NCBI GenBank assembly: GCA_900539425.1
Contig: UQBX01000035.1
Location: 1-15,251, forward strand
From: an uncultured Oscillospiraceae bacterium
Lineage (GTDB): Bacteria > Bacillota > Clostridia > Oscillospirales > Acutalibacteraceae
Direction: 5' to 3'
Length of the DNA: 15,251 nucleotides
In this document: in pieces, positions 1 through 6,127 of the stretch
Numbering within the stretch: position 1 is the first letter of the stretch
Layout: every line of letters begins with the position of its first letter
Notes under the pieces: generated by a model
What the model saw: the letters and a program-made list of their open reading frames with translations, nothing else
The model's database searches: none
Told to the model about the DNA's origin: nothing
Position numbers and translations under genes: made by a program

Positions 1-17
1 GGGCTTTTTATTATAGT

Positions 18-2060
18 TTAAATTATGAGCAGACCCACCTGATAAACGATGAAAGTTACCACCCAGGCAACAACAAGCTGGAAAAGCGCTGTAAAGCCCA
101 TCCAAGCCCAGCTGTTTGATTCCTTGCGGATAGTTGCCAGCGCCGCGGCGCACGGTATATAGAGCAGGCAGAACACCATAAGGCAGAACGCATTGAGTTC
201 TCCGAAACCTATACTCTGAAGCGCTGACGAAAACGCCGCCATACCTGCGTCCGAACTTGCGTTTACTATACCGAAGAGGACGGCGCAGCTTGAAACAACC
301 ACTTCCTTTGCAGATATTCCCGCAATAAGGGCAACCGCTATCTGCCAGAAGCCGAGACCTATGGGAGCGAAAACGGGAACGAGCCATTTGCCCACCCATG
401 CTCCGAAACTGTCTGACATATCCTGAGTAAAACCGGACGGCCCGAAATTGAGAAGCATCCATATAACTATGGTAGCAATAAATATGGTTGAACCGGCTTT
501 GCCGAGGTAATCCTTTACTTTTTCCCAGACATATATGCCCACTGTTCTGGCATCAGGCATTTTGTATTCGGGAAGTTCTATTATAAGATAATTTTCACTT
601 TTCTTTCTGTCTATCAAATGTATAACTGCGGAAACTATGATTGCCACGACGATACCTATTAAATACATAGAATACGCGACTATCATGGCATTGTCGCCGA
701 AAAACATCTCCGCAAACAGTATGTAAATGGTAAGCCTTGCGTTACAGCTCATGAACGGGGTTACGAGCATTACTTTATAACGATCCCGCTTATTTTCAAG
801 AGCACGGGAAGCCATAATGGCAGGCACCGTACAGCCGAAACCGAGGAGCATGGGAATAAACGCCTTGCCCGAAAGACCGAGTTTGCTCATAACGCCCTCC
901 ATTACGTAGGCGACACGAGCCATATAGCCGCTGTCCTCAAGCAGTGCAAGGCACAGGAAAAGAATAAGTATATTCGGCAGGAATGTTATTATGGTACCCA
1001 CACCTGCTATAATTCCGTCCACCACGAGAGAAGTTACCCATGTATCCGCATTTATAGCAGCAAGTCCTGTGGTTGCGGCATTTGAGATAAAATCTATTCC
1101 GAGCTCAAAATACCCTTTTATGAAATCCCCGACGGTAAACGTAAGGAAAAACACAACTGCCATGATACCGAGAAAAACGGGTATGCCCCATATTTTACTG
1201 GTGAGCACCTTATCCACTCTTTCGGTAAACATATCCTGGCGCTGTTTATGAATAAGCACCTCATCAATTATTTCGCTTATAAAATCGTACTTTTGATTTA
1301 TTATATCCGACTCATAACTGCGGTCTATTACATCAGGCAGATCAACAGGATACTTTTCAGTTATCTCCTTATCTTTTTCAAGTAATTTTATTGCATGCCA
1401 TCTGTAATTCACAAGATCGGGATAGCGCTTTTCAAGTTCAGGAATAATACAGTCTATCTTATCTTCTATATTATCAGAATAGACCATTGCAAATTCAGAA
1501 TGGTGATTATGAACGTGATTTGATGATGATTTGTGATTATGTATCAGGCAGTCAGGCTTTGTTGCGCCCTTATGATGAACAGCGGCGTGCAAAAGCACAT
1601 CAAGCCCGCGCCGCTTTCTTGCGCAGACAGGTACTACGGGAATTCCCAGCATTTCTGGAAGTCGGTGAAGATCTATTTCCATACCGCGCTTTTCAACGAT
1701 ATCCATCATATTCAGCGCAAGGATTACGGGTTTACCGAGTTCAAGGAGCTGAAGCGTGAGATAAAGACTTCTTTCAAGCGCCGAAGCATCGGCTACGTTT
1801 ATGATAACATCCACATCTCCGCTGAGTATAAAACTGCGGGAAACGGTCTCCTCCATAGTATATGAAGTAAGGCTGTATGTACCGGGAAGATCAACAAGGC
1901 GGATATCCATATTATGCGATTTGATTGCGCCCTCTACCTTTTCAACTGTTACGCCGGGCCAGTTTGCCACCTTCAGATTAGCTCCCGTATAGGCATTGAA
2001 CAGTGTTGTTTTGCCGCAGTTGGGGTTTCCTATAAATCCGATAGTCATTTCAGCGCTCAT
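18..2060 (-). CDS. feoB: Ferrous iron transporter FeoB
   Basis: Inner-membrane Fe(II) importer with an N-terminal GTPase-like domain, 680 aa, which is usual for the family. The G motifs are visible: GNPNCGKT at residues 11-18 (G1), the GVTVEK region around 36-41 (G2), DLPG at 57-60 (G3) and NMMD at 117-120 (G4). The likely G5 reads CARKRRG near 146, with Cys where Ser is common. A helical linker region follows, then from about residue 283 the hydrophobic transport domain, including the FeoB signature GFGCTVPAIMASR. Nine His residues lie between 158 and 187, an uncommonly His-rich stretch just after the G domain. The ATG start overlaps the feoA stop by 4 nt (ATGA), and a GAGGCGG Shine-Dalgarno lies inside feoA, so the two genes are translationally coupled. 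The stop is TAA, and 17 bases remain to the window edge with no gene seen in them. Confidence 0.97.
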   Translation of the reverse strand: MSAEMTIGFIGNPNCGKTTLFNAYTGANLKVANWPGVTVEKVEGAIKSHNMDIRLVDLPGTYSLTSYTMEETVSRSFILSGDVDVIINVADASALERSLYLTLQLLELGKPVILALNMMDIVEKRGMEIDLHRLPEMLGIPVVPVCARKRRGLDVLLHAAVHHKGATKPDCLIHNHKSSSNHVHNHHSEFAMVYSDNIEDKIDCIIPELEKRYPDLVNYRWHAIKLLEKDKEITEKYPVDLPDVIDRSYESDIINQKYDFISEIIDEVLIHKQRQDMFTERVDKVLTSKIWGIPVFLGIMAVVFFLTFTVGDFIKGYFELGIDFISNAATTGLAAINADTWVTSLVVDGIIAGVGTIITFLPNILILFLCLALLEDSGYMARVAYVMEGVMSKLGLSGKAFIPMLLGFGCTVPAIMASRALENKRDRYKVMLVTPFMSCNARLTIYILFAEMFFGDNAMIVAYSMYLIGIVVAIIVSAVIHLIDRKKSENYLIIELPEYKMPDARTVGIYVWEKVKDYLGKAGSTIFIATIVIWMLLNFGPSGFTQDMSDSFGAWVGKWLVPVFAPIGLGFWQIAVALIAGISAKEVVVSSCAVLFGIVNASSDAGMAAFSSALQSIGFGELNAFCLMVFCLLYIPCAAALATIRKESNSWAWMGFTALFQLVVAWVVTFIVYQVGLLII

Positions 2061-2281
2061 GCAGACCGCCTCACTTCTATATTTTTTGTAATATTATAGC
2101 CGAGCGCAAAGCGGGTACCCCTTAGCTTTATTATTAGTATTCCCCTGCCCTTGCGGTTCACGACCGAAACGGGGGTTTCTTTTGTCATTCCGAGCGCCTC
2201 AAGCCTGCGTTCCATCTGAAACGGCAGATTGATATGCTCAATAATGCAGACATCCCCTATTTTAGCGTCTTTAAGCAGCAT
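2057..2281 (-). CDS. feoA: Ferrous iron transport accessory protein FeoA
   Basis: Small SH3-like cytoplasmic partner of FeoB, 74 aa, the usual size. Family features seen are the opening LLKDAKIGDVCIIEHI, the MERRLEALGMT segment, and the closing GTRFALGYNITKNIEV that forms the last strands of the fold. The frame extends to a GTG at 2293, but that codon lies inside the Shine-Dalgarno sequence GAGGAGGTG (2291-2299), so the ATG at 2281 is the start, 11 nt after AGGAGG. It is the first gene of the feoAB operon, with a near-consensus promoter about 70 nt upstream. In the family FeoA is needed for full FeoB transport. No second FeoA or FeoC is visible in the window. Confidence 0.93.
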   Translation of the reverse strand: MLLKDAKIGDVCIIEHINLPFQMERRLEALGMTKETPVSVVNRKGRGILIIKLRGTRFALGYNITKNIEVRRSA

Positions 2282-2290
2282 AAAGCTGCA

Positions 2291-2299
2291 CACCTCCTC
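2291..2299 (-). promoter_or_regulatory. Ribosome binding site deciding the feoA start
   Basis: GAGGAGGTG is an almost full anti-16S match. It excludes the in-frame GTG at 2293, which lies within it, and points to the ATG at 2281. Confidence 0.75.
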
Positions 2300-2309
2300 A
2301 ATTCACCCG

Positions 2310-2341
2310 AAAGGTCAAAAACTTGCCGCATTCTGACCTTT
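2310..2341 (-). promoter_or_regulatory. 5' UTR stem-loop or operator of feoAB
   Basis: Perfect 8-bp inverted repeat AAAGGTCA / TGACCTTT. With one G-U pair it extends to an 11-bp stem enclosing a 10-nt loop, 32 nt in total. It starts at the predicted transcription start and ends just before the Shine-Dalgarno. No U-tract follows, so it is not an intrinsic terminator. It could be an operator dyad for an iron regulator or an mRNA-stabilising 5' hairpin. The arms do not look like a classical Fur or DtxR box. Confidence 0.55.
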
Positions 2342-2347
2342 TTATAT

Positions 2348-2376
2348 ATTCTACATACGGAAAACAGCTCAGTCAA
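2348..2376 (-). promoter_or_regulatory. Sigma-A type promoter of feoAB
   Basis: TTGACT (-35, 2371-2376), an exact 17-bp spacer, then TAGAAT (-10, 2348-2353). Each hexamer differs from consensus at one base. The predicted start near 2341 gives a leader of about 60 nt before feoA. It lies just downstream of the terminator of the preceding operon. Confidence 0.8.
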
Positions 2377-2386
2377 GAAAAAATGT

Positions 2387-2432
2387 AAAAAAACAAACGC
2401 GCCGCAGACACATTTTGCCCGCAACGCGCTTG
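2387..2432 (-). terminator. Rho-independent terminator after the RNA methyltransferase gene
   Basis: The two 17-nt arms (2416-2432 and 2394-2410) can pair along their full length if G-U pairs are allowed, with a 5-nt loop. The outer part is GC-rich (GCGCG / CGCG core). Seven T follow on the minus strand (2387-2393). It lies 5 nt after the methyltransferase stop codon and separates that operon from feoAB. Confidence 0.85.
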
Positions 2433-2437
2433 AATTT

Positions 2438-3553
2438 TTATTTAAAATACATATAATACTGGCATTTTATCATGCCGTTATAAAGTTTGCGTCTTTTATC
2501 CGCTTTTCTGCCGAAGAACTTTTCAAATTCCTCATCAGGGGAGATTATACCGTAACTCCAGCCGGGCCGGCGTTCAAACTTCGCGCCCATAACCCTATAT
2601 ATTTTTTCAGCACAAGCAATATCGAGCATTCTTTCACCGTAAGGAGGATTAGTTACAAGTGTACCCTTTTCACTTGACGGCATAAAATCCTTTACATCCT
2701 TTGTTTCTAACCTGATAAAATTATAAACGCCCGCATTTTTCGCGTTATGGGCGGAAAGCTTTTTGTTATCAGGTGATATATCACTGCCGAAAGCTATGAA
2801 ATCAGTATCTTTTTTAACAAGGCTTTTGGCTCTGTCACGCTCGTCCTGCCATATTTTAGAATCAAAAAGTCCCCACTGCTGAGCCGCAAAATCTCTGTTT
2901 ATACCCGGAGCGATATTATTTGCAAGCATAGCGCCCTCAACAAGAATAGTGCCGCTGCCGCAGAACGGGTCATACAGTGTGTGATAATGGCGCAATTTTG
3001 AAAGCGAGCACATTGCCGCTGCAAGTGTTTCACGTATCGGTGCCTCATTTGCCTGCGGGCGGTATCCGCGTTTATGCAGACCTACGCCTGATGTATCAAG
3101 CATTATAACAGCGTCGTCCTTTATTATGGAAAACTGTATCTGATGAACAGCGCCGCTCTCTTCGAGCCATGACACCCCGTAATCCTCGGCAAGGCTGTCC
3201 GCAACAGCTTTCTTGATTATACGCTGGCAGTCCGGAACTGAATGAAGAGCTGAAGAAACGCAGTGCCCTTTTACAGGAAACGCGTCCTGAGCGCCTATAA
3301 AATCACTCCAGTTAATAAGTTTGACAGCATCAAAAAGCTCTGTAAAAGACGTTGCCCTAAACCTGTCCATTACTATTAAAATTCTCTCCGCAAAGCGGCA
3401 GCAGATATTTGCGCGGGCAAGTATATTGTCATCGCCTTCAAAAAACACCCTGCCGTTTTCTGCCGAAACATTCTGTGCGCCCAGAAATTTAAGATCGTCC
3501 GCAACAAGCCCCTCAAGCCCGAAAAGGCAGGGAGCAACCATATATAAATACAT
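2438..3553 (-). CDS. THUMP-domain class I SAM-dependent RNA methyltransferase (YpsC/RlmL-type)
   Basis: Predicted guanine-N2 type RNA methyltransferase, 371 aa, like Bacillus YpsC and the N-terminal half of E. coli RlmL. An N-terminal ferredoxin-like plus THUMP region (about 1-160) precedes the UPF0020 catalytic domain. DPFCGSGT at 195-202 is the SAM-binding loop, and NPPYGER at 302-308 is the catalytic N-P-P-Y motif for exocyclic amine methylation. The family target is 23S rRNA, but the exact nucleotide cannot be read from sequence. The start is ATG with AAGGA/AGGA upstream; a second in-frame ATG four codons on is possible. It lies 15 nt behind the fumarase alpha gene with no promoter between them, so the two are probably co-transcribed. 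Function as an RNA methyltransferase is secure, specificity is not. Confidence 0.9.
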   Translation of the reverse strand: MYLYMVAPCLFGLEGLVADDLKFLGAQNVSAENGRVFFEGDDNILARANICCRFAERILIVMDRFRATSFTELFDAVKLINWSDFIGAQDAFPVKGHCVSSALHSVPDCQRIIKKAVADSLAEDYGVSWLEESGAVHQIQFSIIKDDAVIMLDTSGVGLHKRGYRPQANEAPIRETLAAAMCSLSKLRHYHTLYDPFCGSGTILVEGAMLANNIAPGINRDFAAQQWGLFDSKIWQDERDRAKSLVKKDTDFIAFGSDISPDNKKLSAHNAKNAGVYNFIRLETKDVKDFMPSSEKGTLVTNPPYGERMLDIACAEKIYRVMGAKFERRPGWSYGIISPDEEFEKFFGRKADKRRKLYNGMIKCQYYMYFK

Positions 3554-3568
3554 AATAAATCCTTTTCC

Positions 3569-4414
3569 TTAAATTTCTTTTGAAGCGTGACGTGTTACAT
3601 GGCAGCCGATATTTACGGCAACAGGAAGCCCCGCAATATGGGTGGGATAAGTTTCTATATTTACCGCAAGAGCAGTTGTTTTGCCGCCGAAGCCCTGAGG
3701 ACCTATATTGAGCAGATTTACTTTTTCAAGTATCTCTTTTTCCATATCGGCATAAAACTGATTTGTGTTTCTGACAGAAACACTGCGGCAAAGCGCTTTT
3801 TTTGCAAGCAGAGCGCTGTATTCGAAATCTCCGCCTATTCCTACACCGACAACAATGGGCGGGCAGGGATTAGAGCCTGCTTTTTTAACTGTATCAACAA
3901 CGAAACCGATTATATCATCTTTTTTCGCACTCGGAGTAAACATTCTGAGTGCGCTCATATTTTCACTGCCGAAGCCCTTTGGCGCCGCAGTTATTTTTAT
4001 TTTATCGCCCGGAACAATACGTGTATGGATAACAGCGGGTGTATTATCATTTGTATTTACACGGTCAGCAAACGGATCGCGCACAACGGACTTGCGCAGA
4101 AGCCCTTCGGTATAACCCTCTGCCACGCCGCGGTTTACGGCATCCTCAAAGTTTTCCCCGGAAATATGGACATCCTGCCCGATTTCTGCAAATATTACTG
4201 CCATACCGGTATCCTGGCACACGGGGATATCAAGTTCGCTTGCCGCATCAATATTTGCCTGCAGATCGGAAAGAACGGACTTTGCCGTTTCATTCTGCTC
4301 TGATTTAGAACTGCAGGAAATGCAGTCAACAAGATCCTGCGGTAAAATCTTGTTTGCCTTTATAACAAGTTCTTTAACGGTTTTTGTTATTTCCTGTGAT
4401 GAAACTTCCCTCAT
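3569..4414 (-). CDS. fumA: Fumarate hydratase class I, alpha subunit
   Basis: Iron-sulfur fumarase/tartrate dehydratase alpha chain, 281 aa, the usual length for the split two-subunit form (TtdA-like). Three conserved Cys, the likely 4Fe-4S ligands, are at C66 (PVCQDTG), C184 (SNPCPP) and C271 (NIGCHVTRH). The family segments PKGFGSENMS (145-154), VGVGIGGDFE (189-198) and GPQGFGGKTTALAV (238-251) are all present. Class I enzymes also need the beta domain (about 180 aa) carrying part of the active site. No beta gene occurs on either side: upstream is divIC behind a terminator and downstream is an RNA methyltransferase. The ATG start has AAGGAG 6 nt upstream. L-tartrate dehydratase alpha is an alternative assignment from the same family. 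No clear promoter was found between the divIC terminator and this gene. Confidence 0.92.
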   Translation of the reverse strand: MREVSSQEITKTVKELVIKANKILPQDLVDCISCSSKSEQNETAKSVLSDLQANIDAASELDIPVCQDTGMAVIFAEIGQDVHISGENFEDAVNRGVAEGYTEGLLRKSVVRDPFADRVNTNDNTPAVIHTRIVPGDKIKITAAPKGFGSENMSALRMFTPSAKKDDIIGFVVDTVKKAGSNPCPPIVVGVGIGGDFEYSALLAKKALCRSVSVRNTNQFYADMEKEILEKVNLLNIGPQGFGGKTTALAVNIETYPTHIAGLPVAVNIGCHVTRHASKEI

Positions 4415-4433
4415 AAGCTCTCCTTACAACAAT

Positions 4434-4463
4434 TAAAAAACAAGCCGAGAGATTTCCCGGCTT
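4434..4463 (-). terminator. Rho-independent terminator after divIC
   Basis: AAGCCGGGA / TCTCGGCTT form a 9-bp stem with one G-U pair and an AATC loop (4442-4463). G and six T follow on the minus strand (4435-4440). It closes the yab/divIC operon and lies only about 20 nt before the fumarase alpha start codon. Confidence 0.85.
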
Positions 4464-4489
4464 TAATTAAAACATATTATCTGAGCAAA

Positions 4490-4801
4490 TCAGTTATCCG
4501 AGCCGGAAATATCGTAAAAAACGATTTCCCCGGACTTTACATAGCCTTTTTCACGCGCTTTCTGCTCTATGTAGGAATCACGGTCATCAGAATCAAGTAT
4601 TTCTTCAAGCTCCTCATTATCCTTTTGCTGCTCACTCAGCTGCTGATTATATGCCTCTTCCTGATTTTTAAGCCTGTTTATATCAGCCGCCTGTGATACT
4701 ATAAAGCCGGAACAGCAAAAAAACATAACTACAAGCGCGACAGCAATTATGGAAATGCGCAGTTTTTTATTTCTGTTCAACAGGTTTATCACTTTTTTCA
4801 T
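4490..4801 (-). CDS. divIC: Septum formation initiator DivIC/FtsB-family protein
   Basis: Single-pass membrane division protein, 103 aa, which in Firmicutes joins FtsL and DivIB at the septum. Visible are a basic cytoplasmic N-terminus (KKVINLLNRNKKLR), one transmembrane helix at about 16-36, an extracytoplasmic coiled coil rich in Q, E and N at about 38-72, then the family ending AREKGYVKSGEIVFYD (82-97). The ATG overlaps the end of yabQ by 35 nt, and the upstream SD is only moderate (GGGTG), so coupling to yabQ translation is likely. Its place directly after yabQ is the Bacillus subtilis order. FtsB/DivIC proteins are poorly conserved, so the assignment rests on fold pattern plus position. 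Confidence 0.88.
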   Translation of the reverse strand: MKKVINLLNRNKKLRISIIAVALVVMFFCCSGFIVSQAADINRLKNQEEAYNQQLSEQQKDNEELEEILDSDDRDSYIEQKAREKGYVKSGEIVFYDISGSDN

Positions 4802-5231
4802 TCTTTACACCCGATTTTTTACCTTTTGATTTACGTCTTTTAAGTAAAGGCTTTTTGCTTAACACAACCACATTATAATACAGGCGCTTTACTAATTGCA
4901 ATAGTTTTTTTATACAATTAATAATTTTTTTCAATAATTTCCTTATATTTCCGGCAGCCCAGCTTTGCAGGCGCTTAGTAAGCCTGAACACCGTAAAAAC
5001 ATACAAAACGGTGCCGAGAAAATAAGCTGTAAAGTATAAAGCCCTTACAGTACCGTTATTGTAACCCAGCAAAAGAATGAAAAAAACCGCTGAGTAAATT
5101 ACAAAAAATAAAAAATCAAGCAGAAAAACAGCCGCTTTTTTTACAAAAACAAAGCGCAGAAAGCGAAAAAAGTCATAGACTATTCCCATTAAAAAACCGC
5201 ATATAAGGAACTGAACAGCGTAATCAAGCAC
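4767..5231 (-). CDS. yabQ: Spore cortex biosynthesis protein YabQ
   Basis: Integral membrane sporulation protein, 154 aa. In Bacillus subtilis YabQ is needed for cortex formation. The first 90 residues are strongly hydrophobic with about three membrane segments (near 3-22, 33-57, 63-85), including the family-like GIVYDFFRFLR turn. A long cytoplasmic tail follows, very rich in Lys and Arg, for instance KPLLKRRKSKGKKSG. The GTG start lies inside the end of yabP (8-nt overlap), with AGAGG 7 nt upstream. Primary sequence is weakly conserved in the family, and position between yabP and divIC is a large part of the evidence. The tail region overlaps the divIC start in another frame. Confidence 0.85.
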   Translation of the reverse strand: MLDYAVQFLICGFLMGIVYDFFRFLRFVFVKKAAVFLLDFLFFVIYSAVFFILLLGYNNGTVRALYFTAYFLGTVLYVFTVFRLTKRLQSWAAGNIRKLLKKIINCIKKLLQLVKRLYYNVVVLSKKPLLKRRKSKGKKSGVKNEKSDKPVEQK

Positions 5232-5502
5232 CGAACAGCCTCTTCAGAATACTTTTTTCCTTTGAAGTTTTACTGCTGTAAATGAAAGCTGTGACCTCTC
5301 CGCTTATCTCAAGTATTCCGTTTGATACGTTAAGCTCCTCAACATGCAGGTTTGACCCGCTGACGCTGAGACATCCGTAATCAGTATAAGCTGTAACGCT
5401 CTCCTCATCAAAAGCACCTATATCGGTAACTCCTGTAAGTTTTAACCCGCACCTGTTTTCAAGGTGAAGGCTGTGCGGCTTTTTAACAAATTTATCTTCC
5501 AT
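5224..5502 (-). CDS. yabP: Sporulation protein YabP
   Basis: Small soluble sporulation protein, 92 aa, YabP/YqfC family. Sequence shows the family layout: an N-terminal HSLHLENRCGLKLTGVTDIGAFDEESV, then GCLSVSGSNLHVEELNVSNG and ISGEVTAFIY. These form a repetitive beta-rich fold with no signal peptide. The frame reaches a GTG at 5511, but GGTGAT (5507-5512) is the Shine-Dalgarno and covers that codon, so the ATG four bases after it (5502) is the start. In Bacillus the gene is co-transcribed with yabQ under sigma-E in the mother cell, and a sigma-E-like motif is visible just upstream here. It overlaps yabQ by 8 nt. Confidence 0.9.
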   Translation of the reverse strand: MEDKFVKKPHSLHLENRCGLKLTGVTDIGAFDEESVTAYTDYGCLSVSGSNLHVEELNVSNGILEISGEVTAFIYSSKTSKEKSILKRLFGA

Positions 5503-5517
5503 ATATATCACCGTTAA

Positions 5518-5546
5518 AATATATGAAAGAAAAAGTGCAAAAATGA
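5518..5546 (-). promoter_or_regulatory. Possible sigma-E-type promoter of yabPQ
   Basis: TCATTTT (5540-5546), an exact 14-nt gap, then CATATATT (5518-5525). This fits the Bacillus sigma-E pattern KMATATT-N14-CATACAHT at 6 of 7 and roughly 6 of 8 positions. Established knowledge: Bacillus yabPQ is sigma-E dependent. Against it, the start site would fall at about 5511-5513, right at the 5' edge of the GGTGAT ribosome site, leaving almost no leader. The region is AT-rich, so chance is possible. Confidence 0.3.
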
Positions 5547-5551
5547 ATTAA

Positions 5552-5791
5552 TTAAAGCTGTTTATACATTTTGGCGGCATCTTCTTTAAGCGCATGCTCA
5601 CTCACTTCAAGCACCTCGTAGCTTTTCGGAACAGCGCCCATATTGACGGTTATCTTATCCCCCGCCTTTACATCGTATGACGCACGCTGCACCCTGCCGT
5701 TTACTTCTATTTTACCGGCATCACACGCTTCATTTGCAACGGTGCGGCGCTTTATTATTCTTGAAACCTTTAAATATTTATCGAGCCTCAT
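5552..5791 (-). CDS. rqcP: RNA-binding S4 domain protein RqcP (YabO)
   Basis: Ribosome quality control factor, 79 aa. In Bacillus RqcP (YabO) binds the 50S subunit with RqcH and supports poly-alanine tailing of stalled nascent chains. The S4 fold covers most of the protein: MRLDKYLKVSRIIKRRTVAN at the start, the AGKIEVNGR hairpin near 26-34, and DVKAGDKITVN near 40-50. The tail ends EDAAKMYKQL, much like the Bacillus protein. The related Hsp15 (HslR) is the alternative, but size and position next to yabP favour RqcP. AGAGG lies about 10 nt before the ATG. A strong terminator lies just upstream, after hup, so expression comes from read-through or an unseen promoter. Confidence 0.93.
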   Translation of the reverse strand: MRLDKYLKVSRIIKRRTVANEACDAGKIEVNGRVQRASYDVKAGDKITVNMGAVPKSYEVLEVSEHALKEDAAKMYKQL

Positions 5792-5816
5792 AAAATATAA
5801 TCCTCTAAATTAAATC

Positions 5817-5846
5817 AAAAAAATCAGCCGCCCGAAGGCGGCCTGA
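5817..5846 (-). terminator. Rho-independent terminator after hup, UUCG tetraloop
   Basis: GCCGCC-TTCG-GGCGGC (5827-5842) followed on the minus strand by TGA and seven T (5817-5823). The C(UUCG)G loop is a classic highly stable tetraloop. It lies 8 nt after the hup stop and 25 nt before the rqcP ATG, inside an otherwise continuous gene series. Confidence 0.92.
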
Positions 5847-5854
5847 AATTCAGT

Positions 5855-6127
5855 TTATTTTACGGCATTCTTGAGAGCCGCACCAGCCTTAAAGGAAGGA
5901 ACCTTTGAAGCAGGGATTGAAATAGCTTCGCCTGTGCGGGGATTCTTACCTGTGCGAGCCGCACGGGTCTTAACCTCAAATGTACCGAAGCCTACAAGAG
6001 CAACCTTATCACCGTCTGCAAGAGCTTCTGTTACGGAATCGATAACAGCCTTAACTGCGGCTTCAGCGTCTTTTTTTGAAAGTTCTGCCTTTGCAGCAAC
6101 TGCTGCTACAAGTTCTGTTTTGTTCAT
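5855..6127 (-). CDS. hup: DNA-binding protein HU
   Basis: Nucleoid-associated HU/IHF-family histone-like protein, 90 aa, the standard length; it acts as a dimer that bends DNA. MNKTELVAAVAAKAELSKKD is the helical N-terminus. The signature GFGTFEVKTRAARTGKNPRTGE spans about 46-67, with the R-N-P-R-T-G beta-arm tip, and KVPSFKAGAALKNAV closes the fold. The start is ATG directly after the mazG stop (no gap), with a strong GGAGG 8 nt upstream inside mazG. Codons are regular, as expected for an abundant protein. A strong terminator follows. HU in this position between mazG and rqcP is an insertion relative to the Bacillus order. Confidence 0.97.
   Translation of the reverse strand: MNKTELVAAVAAKAELSKKDAEAAVKAVIDSVTEALADGDKVALVGFGTFEVKTRAARTGKNPRTGEAISIPASKVPSFKAGAALKNAVK

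Noticed and set aside
1..17. Possible start of a terminator hairpin after feoB
   Set aside because: The minus strand reads AAAAAGCCC at the edge, which could be a first hairpin arm, but the other arm would lie outside the window.
2282..2341. A riboswitch in the feoAB leader
   Set aside because: The leader is only about 60 nt with a single simple hairpin and no terminator or second helix; I recognise no riboswitch motif.
2234..2677. Plus-strand open frame of 147 codons across the feoA leader and the methyltransferase end
   Set aside because: It crosses the feoAB promoter and a strong terminator hairpin and overlaps two solid minus-strand genes.
3587..4303. Long plus-strand open frame of 238 codons opposite the fumarase alpha gene
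   Set aside because: It lies wholly antisense to a gene with intact family motifs, its translation is rich in Cys, Tyr, Ile and Phe without any domain pattern, and no ribosome site or promoter precedes it.
4415..4489. A promoter for the fumarase alpha gene between divIC and its start
   Set aside because: I found no -35/-10 pair with acceptable spacing; the gap is mostly taken by the terminator.
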